Shown piece by piece: positions 46,018-54,396 of a stretch of DNA of 64,000 bases. This DNA comes from Pseudomonas sp. RIT409 (GTDB taxonomy: Bacteria > Pseudomonadota > Gammaproteobacteria > Pseudomonadales > Pseudomonadaceae). The stretch lies in contig NZ_QARE02000002.1 in assembly GCF_003052515.2 (NCBI RefSeq), positions 367,650-431,649 on the forward strand, written 5' to 3'. The stretch's first letter is position 1; each line of letters begins with the position of its first letter. The position numbers and the translations under genes are program-made. The notes under the pieces were generated by a model that was not told the origin of the DNA, did not search any database, and worked only from the letters and a program-made list of their open reading frames with translations.

Positions 46018-47286
46018 ATGAAACAGCGCATCGGCTTGCTCGCCCTGAGCATCTTCGCCGCCAGCCACGCTATGGCGGACGGCCAGGCAGACGCCAAAGG
46101 GTTCGTCGAAGACAGCAGCCTGAAGGTCAATCTGCGTAACGTCTACATCAATCGCGATTACAAAGGCGGCCCTCAAGACCGTGCTGAATGGGGCCAGGCG
46201 TTCATGGCCAACTATTCGTCCGGCTTCACGCAGGGCACTGTCGGCGTCGGCGTCGACGCGTTCGGGTTGTACGCTGTTCGCCTGGACGGTGGTAAAGGCA
46301 AAAGCGGCGCGGGCGGTATCGACTTCTTCAAACAGGGCGACAGCGGTAACGCGGCCGACGACCTGGCGCGCTTCGGCGGTGCGGTCAAGTTCCGAGTTTC
46401 CAACACCGAGCTGAAATACGGCGACATGATGCCGGAACTGCCGGTCCTGAGTTACGACAACTCCCGCCTGCTGCCGGAAACCTACACCGGTACCATGATC
46501 ACCTCCAAGGAGATCAAAGACCTGACGCTGGTCGCGGGCCGCTTCACCGCGCAGACCCGCAAGAGTGCCGAAGGCCGCGACAGCGGTGACCTGAAAAGCA
46601 TCAACGTCTACGGCGCCAGCTACAAATTCACCGACGCCTTCAGTGCGGCGTTCTACGCCTCCGATGACGAAGACACCCTCAAGAAGCAGTACGTGAACCT
46701 GAACTACGTTTTCGTGCTGCCGCAGGATCAGTCGCTGACCTTCGACTTCAACGGGTACAAGACCAAGCTGGACCGCGACATCGCTGTCGACGATGCCCGC
46801 GACAACAAGATCTGGAGCCTGGCAGCCACGTGGGCAACCGGTATCCACTCCTTCACCATCGCGCACCAGCGCAGCACGGGTGAAACCGGCTACAACTACG
46901 GCGGCTACCGTAACGCGGGCGGCTTCAGCGATGGCGGCAACACCATCTACCTGAGCAACTCCTACTGGTCGGACTTCAACGGCAAGGACGAGCGTTCCTG
47001 GCAGCTGGGCTACGGCGTCAACCTGTCGAGCGTCGTGACCCCAGGCCTGAGCTACAAGGTCGCTTACGTGCGTGGCGACAACATCGATGACGGCACCAAC
47101 CGTGGCGATGGCGACGAGCACGAGCTGTTCAGCCAGTTGAGCTACGTCGTTCAAAGCGGCCCGGCCAAAGATTTGTCGCTGCGCCTGCGCAACTCCTGGC
47201 TGCGCGTTTCGGACAATGCTTCCAACTACAACGTTGGCGGTAACGAAACCCGTATCTTCATCGATTACCCGATCAACGTGTTCTGA
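46018..47286 (+). CDS. OprD-family outer-membrane porin
   Basis: 422-residue substrate-specific porin. The signal peptide is MKQRIGLLALSIFAASHAMA, cleaved before DGQADA. The mature protein starts with the OprD pattern GFVEDSSLKVNLRNVYINRDY and continues as alternating amphipathic strands rich in Tyr, Gly and Asp, with the family segment NTELKYGDMMPELPVLSYDN. It ends with Phe (INVF), the BAM recognition residue. OprD paralogues take up basic amino acids, dipeptides or organic acids; the neighbouring aguA hints at, but does not prove, a basic substrate. Confidence 0.92.
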   Translation: MKQRIGLLALSIFAASHAMADGQADAKGFVEDSSLKVNLRNVYINRDYKGGPQDRAEWGQAFMANYSSGFTQGTVGVGVDAFGLYAVRLDGGKGKSGAGGIDFFKQGDSGNAADDLARFGGAVKFRVSNTELKYGDMMPELPVLSYDNSRLLPETYTGTMITSKEIKDLTLVAGRFTAQTRKSAEGRDSGDLKSINVYGASYKFTDAFSAAFYASDDEDTLKKQYVNLNYVFVLPQDQSLTFDFNGYKTKLDRDIAVDDARDNKIWSLAATWATGIHSFTIAHQRSTGETGYNYGGYRNAGGFSDGGNTIYLSNSYWSDFNGKDERSWQLGYGVNLSSVVTPGLSYKVAYVRGDNIDDGTNRGDGDEHELFSQLSYVVQSGPAKDLSLRLRNSWLRVSDNASNYNVGGNETRIFIDYPINVF

Positions 47287-47320
47287 TGTTGAACGGCAGT
47301 TGAGCTGAAGCTGCAGTTAG

Positions 47321-47355
47321 CGCCCTGATCGAGAGATCAGGGCGTTTTGTTTTGT
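47321..47355 (+). terminator. Intrinsic terminator of the OprD-type porin
   Basis: CGCCCTGATC and GATCAGGGCG form a perfect 10-bp stem with a GAGA loop, followed by TTTTGTTTTG. Confidence 0.92.
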
Positions 47356-47472
47356 GCGCCTATGAAAGCTGCACGCCATGAAGCGGGTGATCGAGGCTTT
47401 ACCCTGAGGCCTTTGTCATCCGAGGCGTTACATCGCTAACATGGCGTCATTCCACCGCTGACTGGTCACCCC

Positions 47473-48249
47473 ATGGCCCTCGCCGCACCGCCTGACCTCA
47501 CTGACACCGCCGTTCCCGTGCAACGGGTGTCGCGCACGTATCCGCGTGGGCTCTATATCGAACCCCATGAGCATGACTGGGGCCAGGTGCTGTATGCCAT
47601 GTCGGGTGTGATGTGGGTCGAAACGCCAAACGAGGCGCTGGTGGTGCCGCCCCAGCGTGCCGTCTGGCTGCCGCCCGGCGTGCCTCATGGCATCCGCGTG
47701 GTTTCCGATCTGGAAATGCGCAACATCTACCTGCGCCCGGCGCTGGCGCAGACCCTGGAGAACACGGTTCAGGTCTTCGAAGTCGCAAAGCTGCTGCGTG
47801 AGCTGATCGTCAGCCTGGTGGCCGAGCAGGGCAAGGATTCGGAATATTACGATGCGTTAGTGCGGCTCGCCTTGCTGGAACTCAAGCGCGCCAAGCGTTC
47901 GTTGTTGAAGGTGCCGATGCCGGATGAGAGCGATCGCCGGTTGATGAATGTCTGCCATGCCGTGATGGTCGAGCCTTCGATCGATGTGCCCTTCGAGCAG
48001 CACGCGGAGAATGCCGGGGCCAGCGTCAGGACGCTGTCTCGTCTGTTCCAGAGCGTGCTGGGCATGGGCTTCGCCGAGTGGCGCCGGCAAGTGCAACTGG
48101 CCACGGCGGTAGCCGAGATCATCCAGGGGGTCCCGGTCAGCACCATCGCCCGCGCCATGGGGTATTCGCCCAGCAGCTTCAGCGACATGTTCCGTCGTGA
48201 ACTGGGGGTATCGCCTTCCCAGTACCCGCTCGGTGAACAATCAGATTGA
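47473..48249 (+). CDS. AraC-family transcriptional regulator with cupin domain
   Basis: 258-residue regulator. An N-terminal cupin sensor (EPHEHDWGQVLYAMSGVMWV, then VVPPQRAVWLPPGVPHGI) is followed by two C-terminal helix-turn-helices (SVRTLSRLFQSVLGMGFAEW; VSTIARAMGYSPSSFSDMFRRE). Downstream in the same direction are a XapX protein and a quinone-oxidoreductase-like enzyme, possible targets. Ligand is unknown. Confidence 0.9.
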   Translation: MALAAPPDLTDTAVPVQRVSRTYPRGLYIEPHEHDWGQVLYAMSGVMWVETPNEALVVPPQRAVWLPPGVPHGIRVVSDLEMRNIYLRPALAQTLENTVQVFEVAKLLRELIVSLVAEQGKDSEYYDALVRLALLELKRAKRSLLKVPMPDESDRRLMNVCHAVMVEPSIDVPFEQHAENAGASVRTLSRLFQSVLGMGFAEWRRQVQLATAVAEIIQGVPVSTIARAMGYSPSSFSDMFRRELGVSPSQYPLGEQSD

Positions 48250-48420
48250 CGCCTTGCGTGTGAGGTCAGCCCTGTCTACCGGGCCTGCCTTGCGCTTGAG
48301 CCTGTCCGAAATTCAGAAGTACTTGGCCGGTAGCGCATCCGGCCTTTTCTTACACTCTGGTCATCGCTAAACGCCGTCGTGCCACGCATCGCCGCACGCC
48401 GCACTGCACCGGAGTTCGTC

Positions 48421-48594
48421 ATGAGCTACATCATTTCTCTCGCAATCGGCATCGCCGTCGGCCTGCTTTACGGCGCCCTCGACTTCCGCTCGCCCGCGCC
48501 ACCGCTGGTGGCGCTGGTCGGCCTGCTGGGCATGCAGGCGGGCGAAAAGCTCTGGCCCATGGGGCGCCAATGGGTCGCCACTCTGATTTCGTGA
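48421..48594 (+). CDS. XapX-domain small membrane protein (DUF1427)
   Basis: 57-residue protein with two hydrophobic segments (YIISLAIGIAVGLLYGAL and PPLVALVGLLGMQAGEKL) separated by DFRSPAP, which matches the XapX/DUF1427 pattern. The function is unknown; relatives in other bacteria sit with xanthosine genes. The ATG at 48421 is preferred over one 14 codons upstream because the membrane segment starts at once and GGAG precedes it. An oxidoreductase gene follows 38 bases later. Confidence 0.75.
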   Translation: MSYIISLAIGIAVGLLYGALDFRSPAPPLVALVGLLGMQAGEKLWPMGRQWVATLIS

Positions 48595-48632
48595 TTCGAA
48601 CGATTTCTGTCTCTTCTCAGGATGTAAACACC

Positions 48633-49592
48633 ATGAAAGCACTGCAATTTTCCCGAACCGGCGACCTGGCTGCTCTAGAGGTCGTGGAACTGCCGACACC
48701 GGTCCCCGCCGAAGGCGAGGTACTGGTGCAGGTCAAGGCGGCCGGCCTCAATCCGAGCGACGTAAAGAACGTGCTCGGGCGATTCCCCTACACCACACTG
48801 CCTCGCGTGCCAGGGCGCGATTTTGCGGGTGTGGTAATTCAGGGCCCTGATGACCTGATGGGCAAGGAAGTGTGGGGCACCGGCAACAAGATCGGCTTTT
48901 CCCGCGACGGCTCGCACGCCGGTTACATCACGCTGCCTGCGAGCGGCGTGGCGCTCAAGCCCTCGTCCCTGAGTTTCGCTCAGGCCGCCAGCCTCGGCGT
49001 GCCGTACACCACCGCGTGGGATGCATTGGAGCGAAGCCGGGTAGACGGCCAGACTCGCGTGTTGGTGATCGGGGCCAATGGCGCCGTTGGCAGCGCAGCC
49101 ATCGCGCTGGCTAAAGTGCGCGGCGCTCAAGTACTGGCGGCCGTGCGCCGTCCGGAACAGGTGCAGACACTCAACGCGCAAGGTTTCAAGGCCATTGCGT
49201 TAGGCAAGCCTGAAGAATTGGCTGCGCAAGTGGCGGAGGTGTTCGAAGGCGGCGCGGACGTCATCTTCGACACCACCGGCTTCTGGTTGCCCGCAGCCGT
49301 TCAGGCGCTGGCGCCGTTCGGCCGGATCGCCATCATTGCGGCACCGGTCGACGGTCACGTCCAACTGCCCGCGCTGGCGCTGTACCGAAAAGGCGGTTCG
49401 GTGGTGGGCATCAACTCGTTGCTGTACGGCGTCGAGGCCTGTGCGCGGATGCTGGAGCAATTCGGCCGGTTATTCGATGAAGGAAAGCTGCCGCTGCCCG
49501 AGGGCTTGGTGGAAACGCCTATCGAGGAAGGGTTGGCCCGGTACGCCGAAGTCAATCAAGGCGGCGCCGACAAGGTCATCCTGATCCCCTGA
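48633..49592 (+). CDS. Zinc-free MDR oxidoreductase (quinone reductase type)
   Basis: 319-residue medium-chain dehydrogenase/reductase. It has the GroES-like N-terminal domain (LVQVKAAGLNPSDVKNVLGR, then RVPGRDFAGVV) and a Rossmann domain with VLVIGANGAVGSAAIALAK. The zinc-ligand Cys residues of alcohol dehydrogenases are missing, so it is probably an NADPH-dependent quinone or enone reductase. The start MKALQFSRTGDLAAL at 48633 begins the fold; an upstream frame overlaps the XapX gene and is rejected. Confidence 0.88.
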   Translation: MKALQFSRTGDLAALEVVELPTPVPAEGEVLVQVKAAGLNPSDVKNVLGRFPYTTLPRVPGRDFAGVVIQGPDDLMGKEVWGTGNKIGFSRDGSHAGYITLPASGVALKPSSLSFAQAASLGVPYTTAWDALERSRVDGQTRVLVIGANGAVGSAAIALAKVRGAQVLAAVRRPEQVQTLNAQGFKAIALGKPEELAAQVAEVFEGGADVIFDTTGFWLPAAVQALAPFGRIAIIAAPVDGHVQLPALALYRKGGSVVGINSLLYGVEACARMLEQFGRLFDEGKLPLPEGLVETPIEEGLARYAEVNQGGADKVILIP

Positions 49593-49645
49593 CCGTTCTC
49601 AGCGTGCTGGCGCGGGGCCCTCGAAGCCATTGTCGCCAGCCTTGC

Positions 49646-50395
49646 TCACCACACCGGCAAACCCTTCATATACCCGGCCTCGATCCGCTCACTGCTGCCG
49701 TTGGCATGCAGGGTTTTGAGGGCTGCCCTCAACTTTTCCACCATCACCGGGTCGCAGTTTTTCGAACAGGCCAGGTACAAGTCGGCCGTCATCATCACCG
49801 GGCTCATGACCAGCGGCCGATCGCTCACCTGTTTCCAGATGTAGCGTGTTTCCGGCACACCGTTGAACCACGCGTCGACCCGGCCTTTGAGCAGCATCTG
49901 CGCCGGGTTTTCGCCGATCTTGAGGGGGTAGATTTGTGAGGGGAGGAAACCCTCATCGCGCAGTCGGGTTTCCTGAGCGCTGCCCAGCCCGACGGCGATC
50001 AGCTTGAACGTCCGTTTTGCGTCTTCGAAGCTGTTCACCCGTTGGGTGAGGCTGAAAAAACTGCGGTCCATGGTCAGGACCGGCGCGATCCACGTGAAGC
50101 GGTCTTCACGGCTCTGGATGCGGGTCAACGGGGCGATCAGCAGGTCGCGCCCGGCGCTGACCTCTCGCTGGGCGCGCGGCCAGGGTGGAGACAGCAGTTT
50201 CGGCGAATAACCGGCCAGCGCCATGGCCTTGAGCGCGATGTCACCGACGATACCGTGTTGGCCGTCGTGATCGGCCATCGTCAGGGGCGGCGCTTCGGCA
50301 ACGTAAACATCGACCCCGGGCGTAGCAGAGGCAATCGACGACCCTCCCAGAAACACGGCGAACGCGAAACGGGGAATGCTGGACATCCATTTCAT
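49646..50395 (-). CDS. Periplasmic solute-binding protein, family 3
   Basis: 249-residue exported protein of the amino-acid-binding SBP family 3. The signal peptide is MKWMSSIPRFAFAVFLGGSSIASA, and the mature start VDVYVAEAPPLTMADHDGQ is typical. The C-terminal lobe contains RVDAWFNGVPETRYIW and CSKNCDPVMVEKLRAAL. No permease or ATPase is adjacent, as in many orphan Pseudomonas members of this group, so it may sense rather than transport. A TTG five codons upstream is an alternative start. Confidence 0.85.
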   Translation of the reverse strand: MKWMSSIPRFAFAVFLGGSSIASATPGVDVYVAEAPPLTMADHDGQHGIVGDIALKAMALAGYSPKLLSPPWPRAQREVSAGRDLLIAPLTRIQSREDRFTWIAPVLTMDRSFFSLTQRVNSFEDAKRTFKLIAVGLGSAQETRLRDEGFLPSQIYPLKIGENPAQMLLKGRVDAWFNGVPETRYIWKQVSDRPLVMSPVMMTADLYLACSKNCDPVMVEKLRAALKTLHANGSSERIEAGYMKGLPVW

Positions 50396-50531
50396 GGCAG
50401 CAGTGCTCAAGGTAATGATCAGACCCGTCTAGGCAGGCGGTCTGCCTGGCTCACGCATCAGTCTGGCAGCAGTTGAACAGTTTTGCCGGTCAAGGTGCAG
50501 CATTCAGTCGCGCAACTGCTTTCATCCCAGG

Positions 50532-50852
50532 TCAGGTCTTGTTGTGCTCGTTGGTGTAACGGCCGCTCAGTTCCCATCCACATTCGAGCAACATGTCGAT
50601 CCAGTCCTCGTACGAGTCGTCGACATCGAGCAGATTCATGAACTGGTCCTCGATGTGGCAACGAAAGGTCTGCTCTTCGACGTTCCACTCCACGTCCCGG
50701 ATTCGCCAGGCGCGCTGGTCGGGCAACTGAATGCTCAAACCATGAAAGGGCACGAACGGCAATTCGACTTCGTACAACAGCTTGGACCATTCAGAAGAGA
50801 TTTCAGGGGTCTGATGGGTCCAGACGTATTTGATCAATCGGACTTTGTGCAC
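50532..50852 (-). CDS. Conserved hypothetical protein (106 aa)
   Basis: 106-residue soluble acidic protein without a recognised domain. The start is taken as GTG at 50852 (VHKVRLIKYVWTHQTPE) because GAGAAGAC stands just before it; the frame above is open but runs into the upstream region of the neighbouring regulator. Aromatic and acidic residues dominate (VEWNVEEQTFRCHIEDQF; VDDSYEDWIDMLLECGWEL). It is divergent from a LysR gene. Confidence 0.6.
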   Translation of the reverse strand: MHKVRLIKYVWTHQTPEISSEWSKLLYEVELPFVPFHGLSIQLPDQRAWRIRDVEWNVEEQTFRCHIEDQFMNLLDVDDSYEDWIDMLLECGWELSGRYTNEHNKT

Positions 50853-51124
50853 GGTAAGTCTTCTCTCGTGTTTCAGGTGACGGGCCCTGGCCTGATTGAA
50901 TGAGGCGATGGCCCGCTGGGCATCGCTATACGTTACTCGAAGGCAGCGTGATCGGGGAGGGGGAGGCCGTGTATCAATCCTTGGGTGCGGGCCGTCACTG
51001 GCGTGAGCGCGGGCAATACGGGACTCAGACACCCCTGTGGTTGGGAGTTCATTCGTCGGTTTGCGGCGCAGCGGCCAGCGGATGTGTATATTTCGGGGCC
51101 TCGCCTGGCCAATGGGACCTCGGC

Positions 51125-52033
51125 ATGTTGCACAAGAACCTCATCCGTCGCCTCGACCTGATTACCCTCAAACTGTTCGTGGCCGTCTACGAAGAAGGCA
51201 CCCTGACCCGGGCGGCGGCGCGCGAAGCGATTGCCACGTCGGCGGCGAGCAAGCGTCTGATGGAGCTGGAAGAGGTCCTGGGCATTGGCCTGTTCGTGCG
51301 CAACGCCAAGGGCATGCTGTTGACGGCCGCGGGCGAAACGCTGCTGCACCATGCCCGCCGCATGCTTTCCGACCTCGAGAAGATGGGGCTGGAGCTCGAC
51401 GAGCACTTGCAAGGCATGCGCGGCTATGTACGCATGCTGGCCAACCTTTCGGGGATCATTCAGTTCCTGCCCGAGGACCTGCACGATTTCACCGCGCATC
51501 ACACGCTGGTGAAAATCGACCTGGAGGAGCGCCCCAGCAACGGTGTCGTACAGGGGCTGATCGACGGCGTGGCGGATATCGGCATTTGTTCGGAAGACAC
51601 CGACGTTCAAGGGCTGCACAGCGTGCCTTATCGCCAAGACGAACTGGTGGTGGTCATGCGCCCGGACCATGCGCTGGCGCGGCGTAAGCGCGTGGCATTC
51701 GAAGAAACCCTGGGCAGCGATCACATCGGCTTGCACGCGGCCAGTTCGATCAACATGCGCACCCACACGGCGGCACGTTCCCATGGCGTGCCGCTGCGGG
51801 TGCGCATTCATGTACCGGGATTCGACGCCATGTGTCGCATGGTTCAGGCCAACATGGGCATCGGCGTGTTGCCGCGCAAGGCGTTCGAATTGCTCGGGAC
51901 GCCGCTGGGTTTGACAGCGGTGGCATTGAGCGACGCCTGGGCACAGCGCACGTTGATTCTGGTGGTGCGCGACACGGCGGCACTCTCGCCGGTCAGCCAG
52001 TTGCTGTTCGAGCACCTTCAGCAACACCGATGA
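51125..52033 (+). CDS. LysR-family regulator of the CoA-transferase/lyase cluster
   Basis: 302-residue regulator. The helix-turn-helix is LKLFVAVYEEGTLTRAAARE with AIATSAASKRLMELEE, followed by a ligand-binding domain (VDLEERPSNG-like segment KIDLEERPSNGVVQGLIDGV). The ATG at 51125 is chosen because it begins the conserved helix; a frame 75 codons longer upstream is unlikely. It lies directly before the CoA-transferase, HMG-CoA-lyase and MFS genes, in the same direction, and probably activates them in response to their substrate. Confidence 0.9.
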   Translation: MLHKNLIRRLDLITLKLFVAVYEEGTLTRAAAREAIATSAASKRLMELEEVLGIGLFVRNAKGMLLTAAGETLLHHARRMLSDLEKMGLELDEHLQGMRGYVRMLANLSGIIQFLPEDLHDFTAHHTLVKIDLEERPSNGVVQGLIDGVADIGICSEDTDVQGLHSVPYRQDELVVVMRPDHALARRKRVAFEETLGSDHIGLHAASSINMRTHTAARSHGVPLRVRIHVPGFDAMCRMVQANMGIGVLPRKAFELLGTPLGLTAVALSDAWAQRTLILVVRDTAALSPVSQLLFEHLQQHR

Positions 52034-52138
52034 AGCGTTCGCGTTTCGCGAACGGCCCTTGCCCACAAACGGTTGGATTTATCGAACGCCGGTCCTCTAG
52101 TCTTGGCTCAAATTCCAAGAAACACAGAGGTATGCGTT

Positions 52139-53332
52139 ATGTCTGGCCCACTGAGCGGTGTGCGCGTCATCGAAATCGGCACACTTATCGCAGCGCCCTT
52201 CGCCGCCCGTCTGATGGGCGAATTCGGTGCTGAGGTCATCAAGATCGAATCCATGGGCCAAGGCGATCCACTTCGCAAATGGCGAAAGCTGCACGAAGGC
52301 ACTTCGCTGTGGTGGTACCTCCAATCACGCAACAAAAAATCCCTTTCGCTGAACCTGAAATCCTCCGAAGGCATCGACATCGTCAAGCGCCTGGCCGAGG
52401 GCGCTGATGTGCTGATCGAAAACCTGCGCCCTGGCGCGCTGGAAAAGCTCGGCCTGGGTTGGGATGTCCTGCATGCCCTGAACCCCAAGCTCACGTTGGT
52501 GCGTATTTCCGGCTATGGCCAGTCCGGCCCCTACCGTGACCGCCCGGGCTTTGGTGCCATCGGCGAAGCCATGGGGGGCATTCGCTACACCACTGGCACA
52601 CCGGGTTCGCCGCCCGCACGCGTTGGCGTCAGCCTGGGGGATTCCCTGGCCTCCATGCACGCGGTCATGGGCGCACTGATGTCTCTGCTGCGCGTGAAAA
52701 CCGGACAGGGCGATGGCCAGATCGTCGATGTGTCGCTGGTCGAAAGCGTGTTCAACGTGATGGAAAGCCTGGTCCCCGAGTACGACATGCTGGGCCACGT
52801 GCGTGAACGTACCGGTGGCGCCTTGCCGGGTATTGCGCCTTCCAACACCTACCCGACCGCCGAAGGTGCGTTCGTGGTGATTGCCGGAAACAGCGACCCG
52901 ATCTTCAAGCGCTTGATGCACGCCATGGGTCGCCCGGACCTGGCTGAAGCGCCCGAATTCGCTCACAACGACGGCCGTGCGGCACAGAGCGAGCTGCTCG
53001 ACGACGCGATCAGCGCCTGGTCATCCAGCCTGCCCATCGATGAGGTGCTACAGGTGCTTGAGCGTGCCGAAGTCCCGGCGGGCCGCATTTACAACGTCGC
53101 CGATATCGTCGCCGACCCGCACTATCAAGCGCGTGAAATGATCCTCGACGCCCATTTGCCGGGCGGCGCGAGCGTCAAGATGCCAGGGATCGTACCCAAG
53201 CTGTCTGAGACACCTGGCGCGGTGAACTGGCAGGGCCCGGCGCTGGGCCAACACACCGACAGCGTGCTCGATGCCCTGGGGCTGACGGCTGCCGAGATCG
53301 CGCAACTCAAGACCGATGGGGTGGTGCAATGA
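52139..53332 (+). CDS. CaiB/BaiF-family CoA-transferase
   Basis: 397-residue class III CoA-transferase. Signatures are LSGVRVIEIGTLIAAPFAAR, FGAEVIKIESMGQGDPLRKW, the nucleophile region KSLSLNLKSSEGIDIVKRLA and GFGAIGEAMGGIRYTTG. It transfers CoA to a carboxylic acid, probably from succinyl-CoA. The start MSGPLSGVRV is preferred over one 22 codons upstream. Its TGA overlaps the ATG of the lyase gene (ATGA), so activated acid and carbon-carbon cleavage are coupled steps. Confidence 0.92.
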   Translation: MSGPLSGVRVIEIGTLIAAPFAARLMGEFGAEVIKIESMGQGDPLRKWRKLHEGTSLWWYLQSRNKKSLSLNLKSSEGIDIVKRLAEGADVLIENLRPGALEKLGLGWDVLHALNPKLTLVRISGYGQSGPYRDRPGFGAIGEAMGGIRYTTGTPGSPPARVGVSLGDSLASMHAVMGALMSLLRVKTGQGDGQIVDVSLVESVFNVMESLVPEYDMLGHVRERTGGALPGIAPSNTYPTAEGAFVVIAGNSDPIFKRLMHAMGRPDLAEAPEFAHNDGRAAQSELLDDAISAWSSSLPIDEVLQVLERAEVPAGRIYNVADIVADPHYQAREMILDAHLPGGASVKMPGIVPKLSETPGAVNWQGPALGQHTDSVLDALGLTAAEIAQLKTDGVVQ

Positions 53333-54264
53333 TTACCGACTTTTCAGAGCGTCTGATCGTCCAGGAGGTCTCGCCCCGCGATGGCCTGCAGATCGAGCCG
53401 ACCTGGGTCGAAACCGCTGACAAAATCGACCTGATCAACCAACTTTCTCTGGCCGGCTTCAGCCGCATCGAAGCCGGTTCTTTTGTTTCGCCGAAAGCCA
53501 TCCCGGCGCTGCGCGATGGGGACGAGGTGTTCCGTGGCATTCAGCGCCAGCCCGGCGTGATCTATGTGGCGTTGATCCCCAATCTCAAAGGCGCGGAGCG
53601 CGCGATGGCCGCAGGCGCCGATGAGCTGAACCTGGTCATGTCCGCCAGCCAGACTCACAACCTGGCGAACATGCGCATGCGTTGCGAGCAGTCACTCAGC
53701 GCATTTGGCGACATCGTCTCATTCACGGCAGGCAGCGAGGTCACGCTCAACGGCTCCATCGCCACGACCTTTGGTTGCCCCTTCGAAGGCAAGATCGATG
53801 AAGACCGTGTGCTGCAGTTCGTCGACGCCTACCTGGAGTTGGGGATGCAAGGCGTTTCCCTCGCCGACACCACTGGAATGGCCAACCCGCGGCAGGTGCA
53901 TCGTCTGGTGCAGCGGGTGTTGACCCGTCTTCCTGCCTCCGCGCTGACCCTGCACTTCCACAACACGCGCGGCCTGGGCTTGAGCAACGTGCTGGCGGCC
54001 TATGAAGCCGGTGCGCGACGCTTCGATGCCTCCCTCGGAGGGTTGGGCGGCTGTCCATTCGCGCCAGGTGCGTCGGGGAACATCTGCACCGAGGACCTGG
54101 TGAATCTGTGTGACGAAATGGGCATCGAGACTGGCATTGACTTGCCTCATCTGCTGACCCTGTCTCGCCGTCTCCCTGCACTGCTCGGTCATGAGATGCC
54201 GGGCCAGGTTGCCAAGGCCGGGCGCAACTGCGATCTGCATCCTGCACCGGTCGGGTTGAGTTAA
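53329..54264 (+). CDS. HMG-CoA lyase family enzyme
   Basis: 311-residue TIM-barrel lyase of the HMGL-like family. The start region VQEVSPRDGLQIEPTWVET carries the metal-binding Arg-Asp pair, then AGADELNLVMSASQTHN, a second metal-binding Asp in GVSLADTTGMANP, and LGGCPFAPGASGN with the conserved Cys loop. It splits a 3-hydroxy-acyl-CoA such as HMG-CoA, or a citramalyl-CoA-like relative, into acetyl-CoA and a keto acid. With the coupled CoA-transferase the pair would degrade a free dicarboxylic hydroxy acid. Confidence 0.92.
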   Translation: MITDFSERLIVQEVSPRDGLQIEPTWVETADKIDLINQLSLAGFSRIEAGSFVSPKAIPALRDGDEVFRGIQRQPGVIYVALIPNLKGAERAMAAGADELNLVMSASQTHNLANMRMRCEQSLSAFGDIVSFTAGSEVTLNGSIATTFGCPFEGKIDEDRVLQFVDAYLELGMQGVSLADTTGMANPRQVHRLVQRVLTRLPASALTLHFHNTRGLGLSNVLAAYEAGARRFDASLGGLGGCPFAPGASGNICTEDLVNLCDEMGIETGIDLPHLLTLSRRLPALLGHEMPGQVAKAGRNCDLHPAPVGLS

Positions 54265-54278
54265 CACAACCCCCCAGA

Positions 54279-54297
54279 GCAAGCGCGCTCCTACAGG
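54279..54297. repeat. REP half-site
   Basis: GCAAGCGCGCTCCTACAGG repeats one arm of the REP doublet found at 7808-7896. It lies between the lyase and transporter genes and lacks the inverted partner. Confidence 0.6.
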
Positions 54298-54396
54298 AGA
54301 TGAGATCTACCCGAACGAACACGCCTCGCCGCGTGCTCGTCCAGACAACAAAAACAATAGGGCGCCCCTTGGGCAGTCCAACTGGAGTTCACCGCA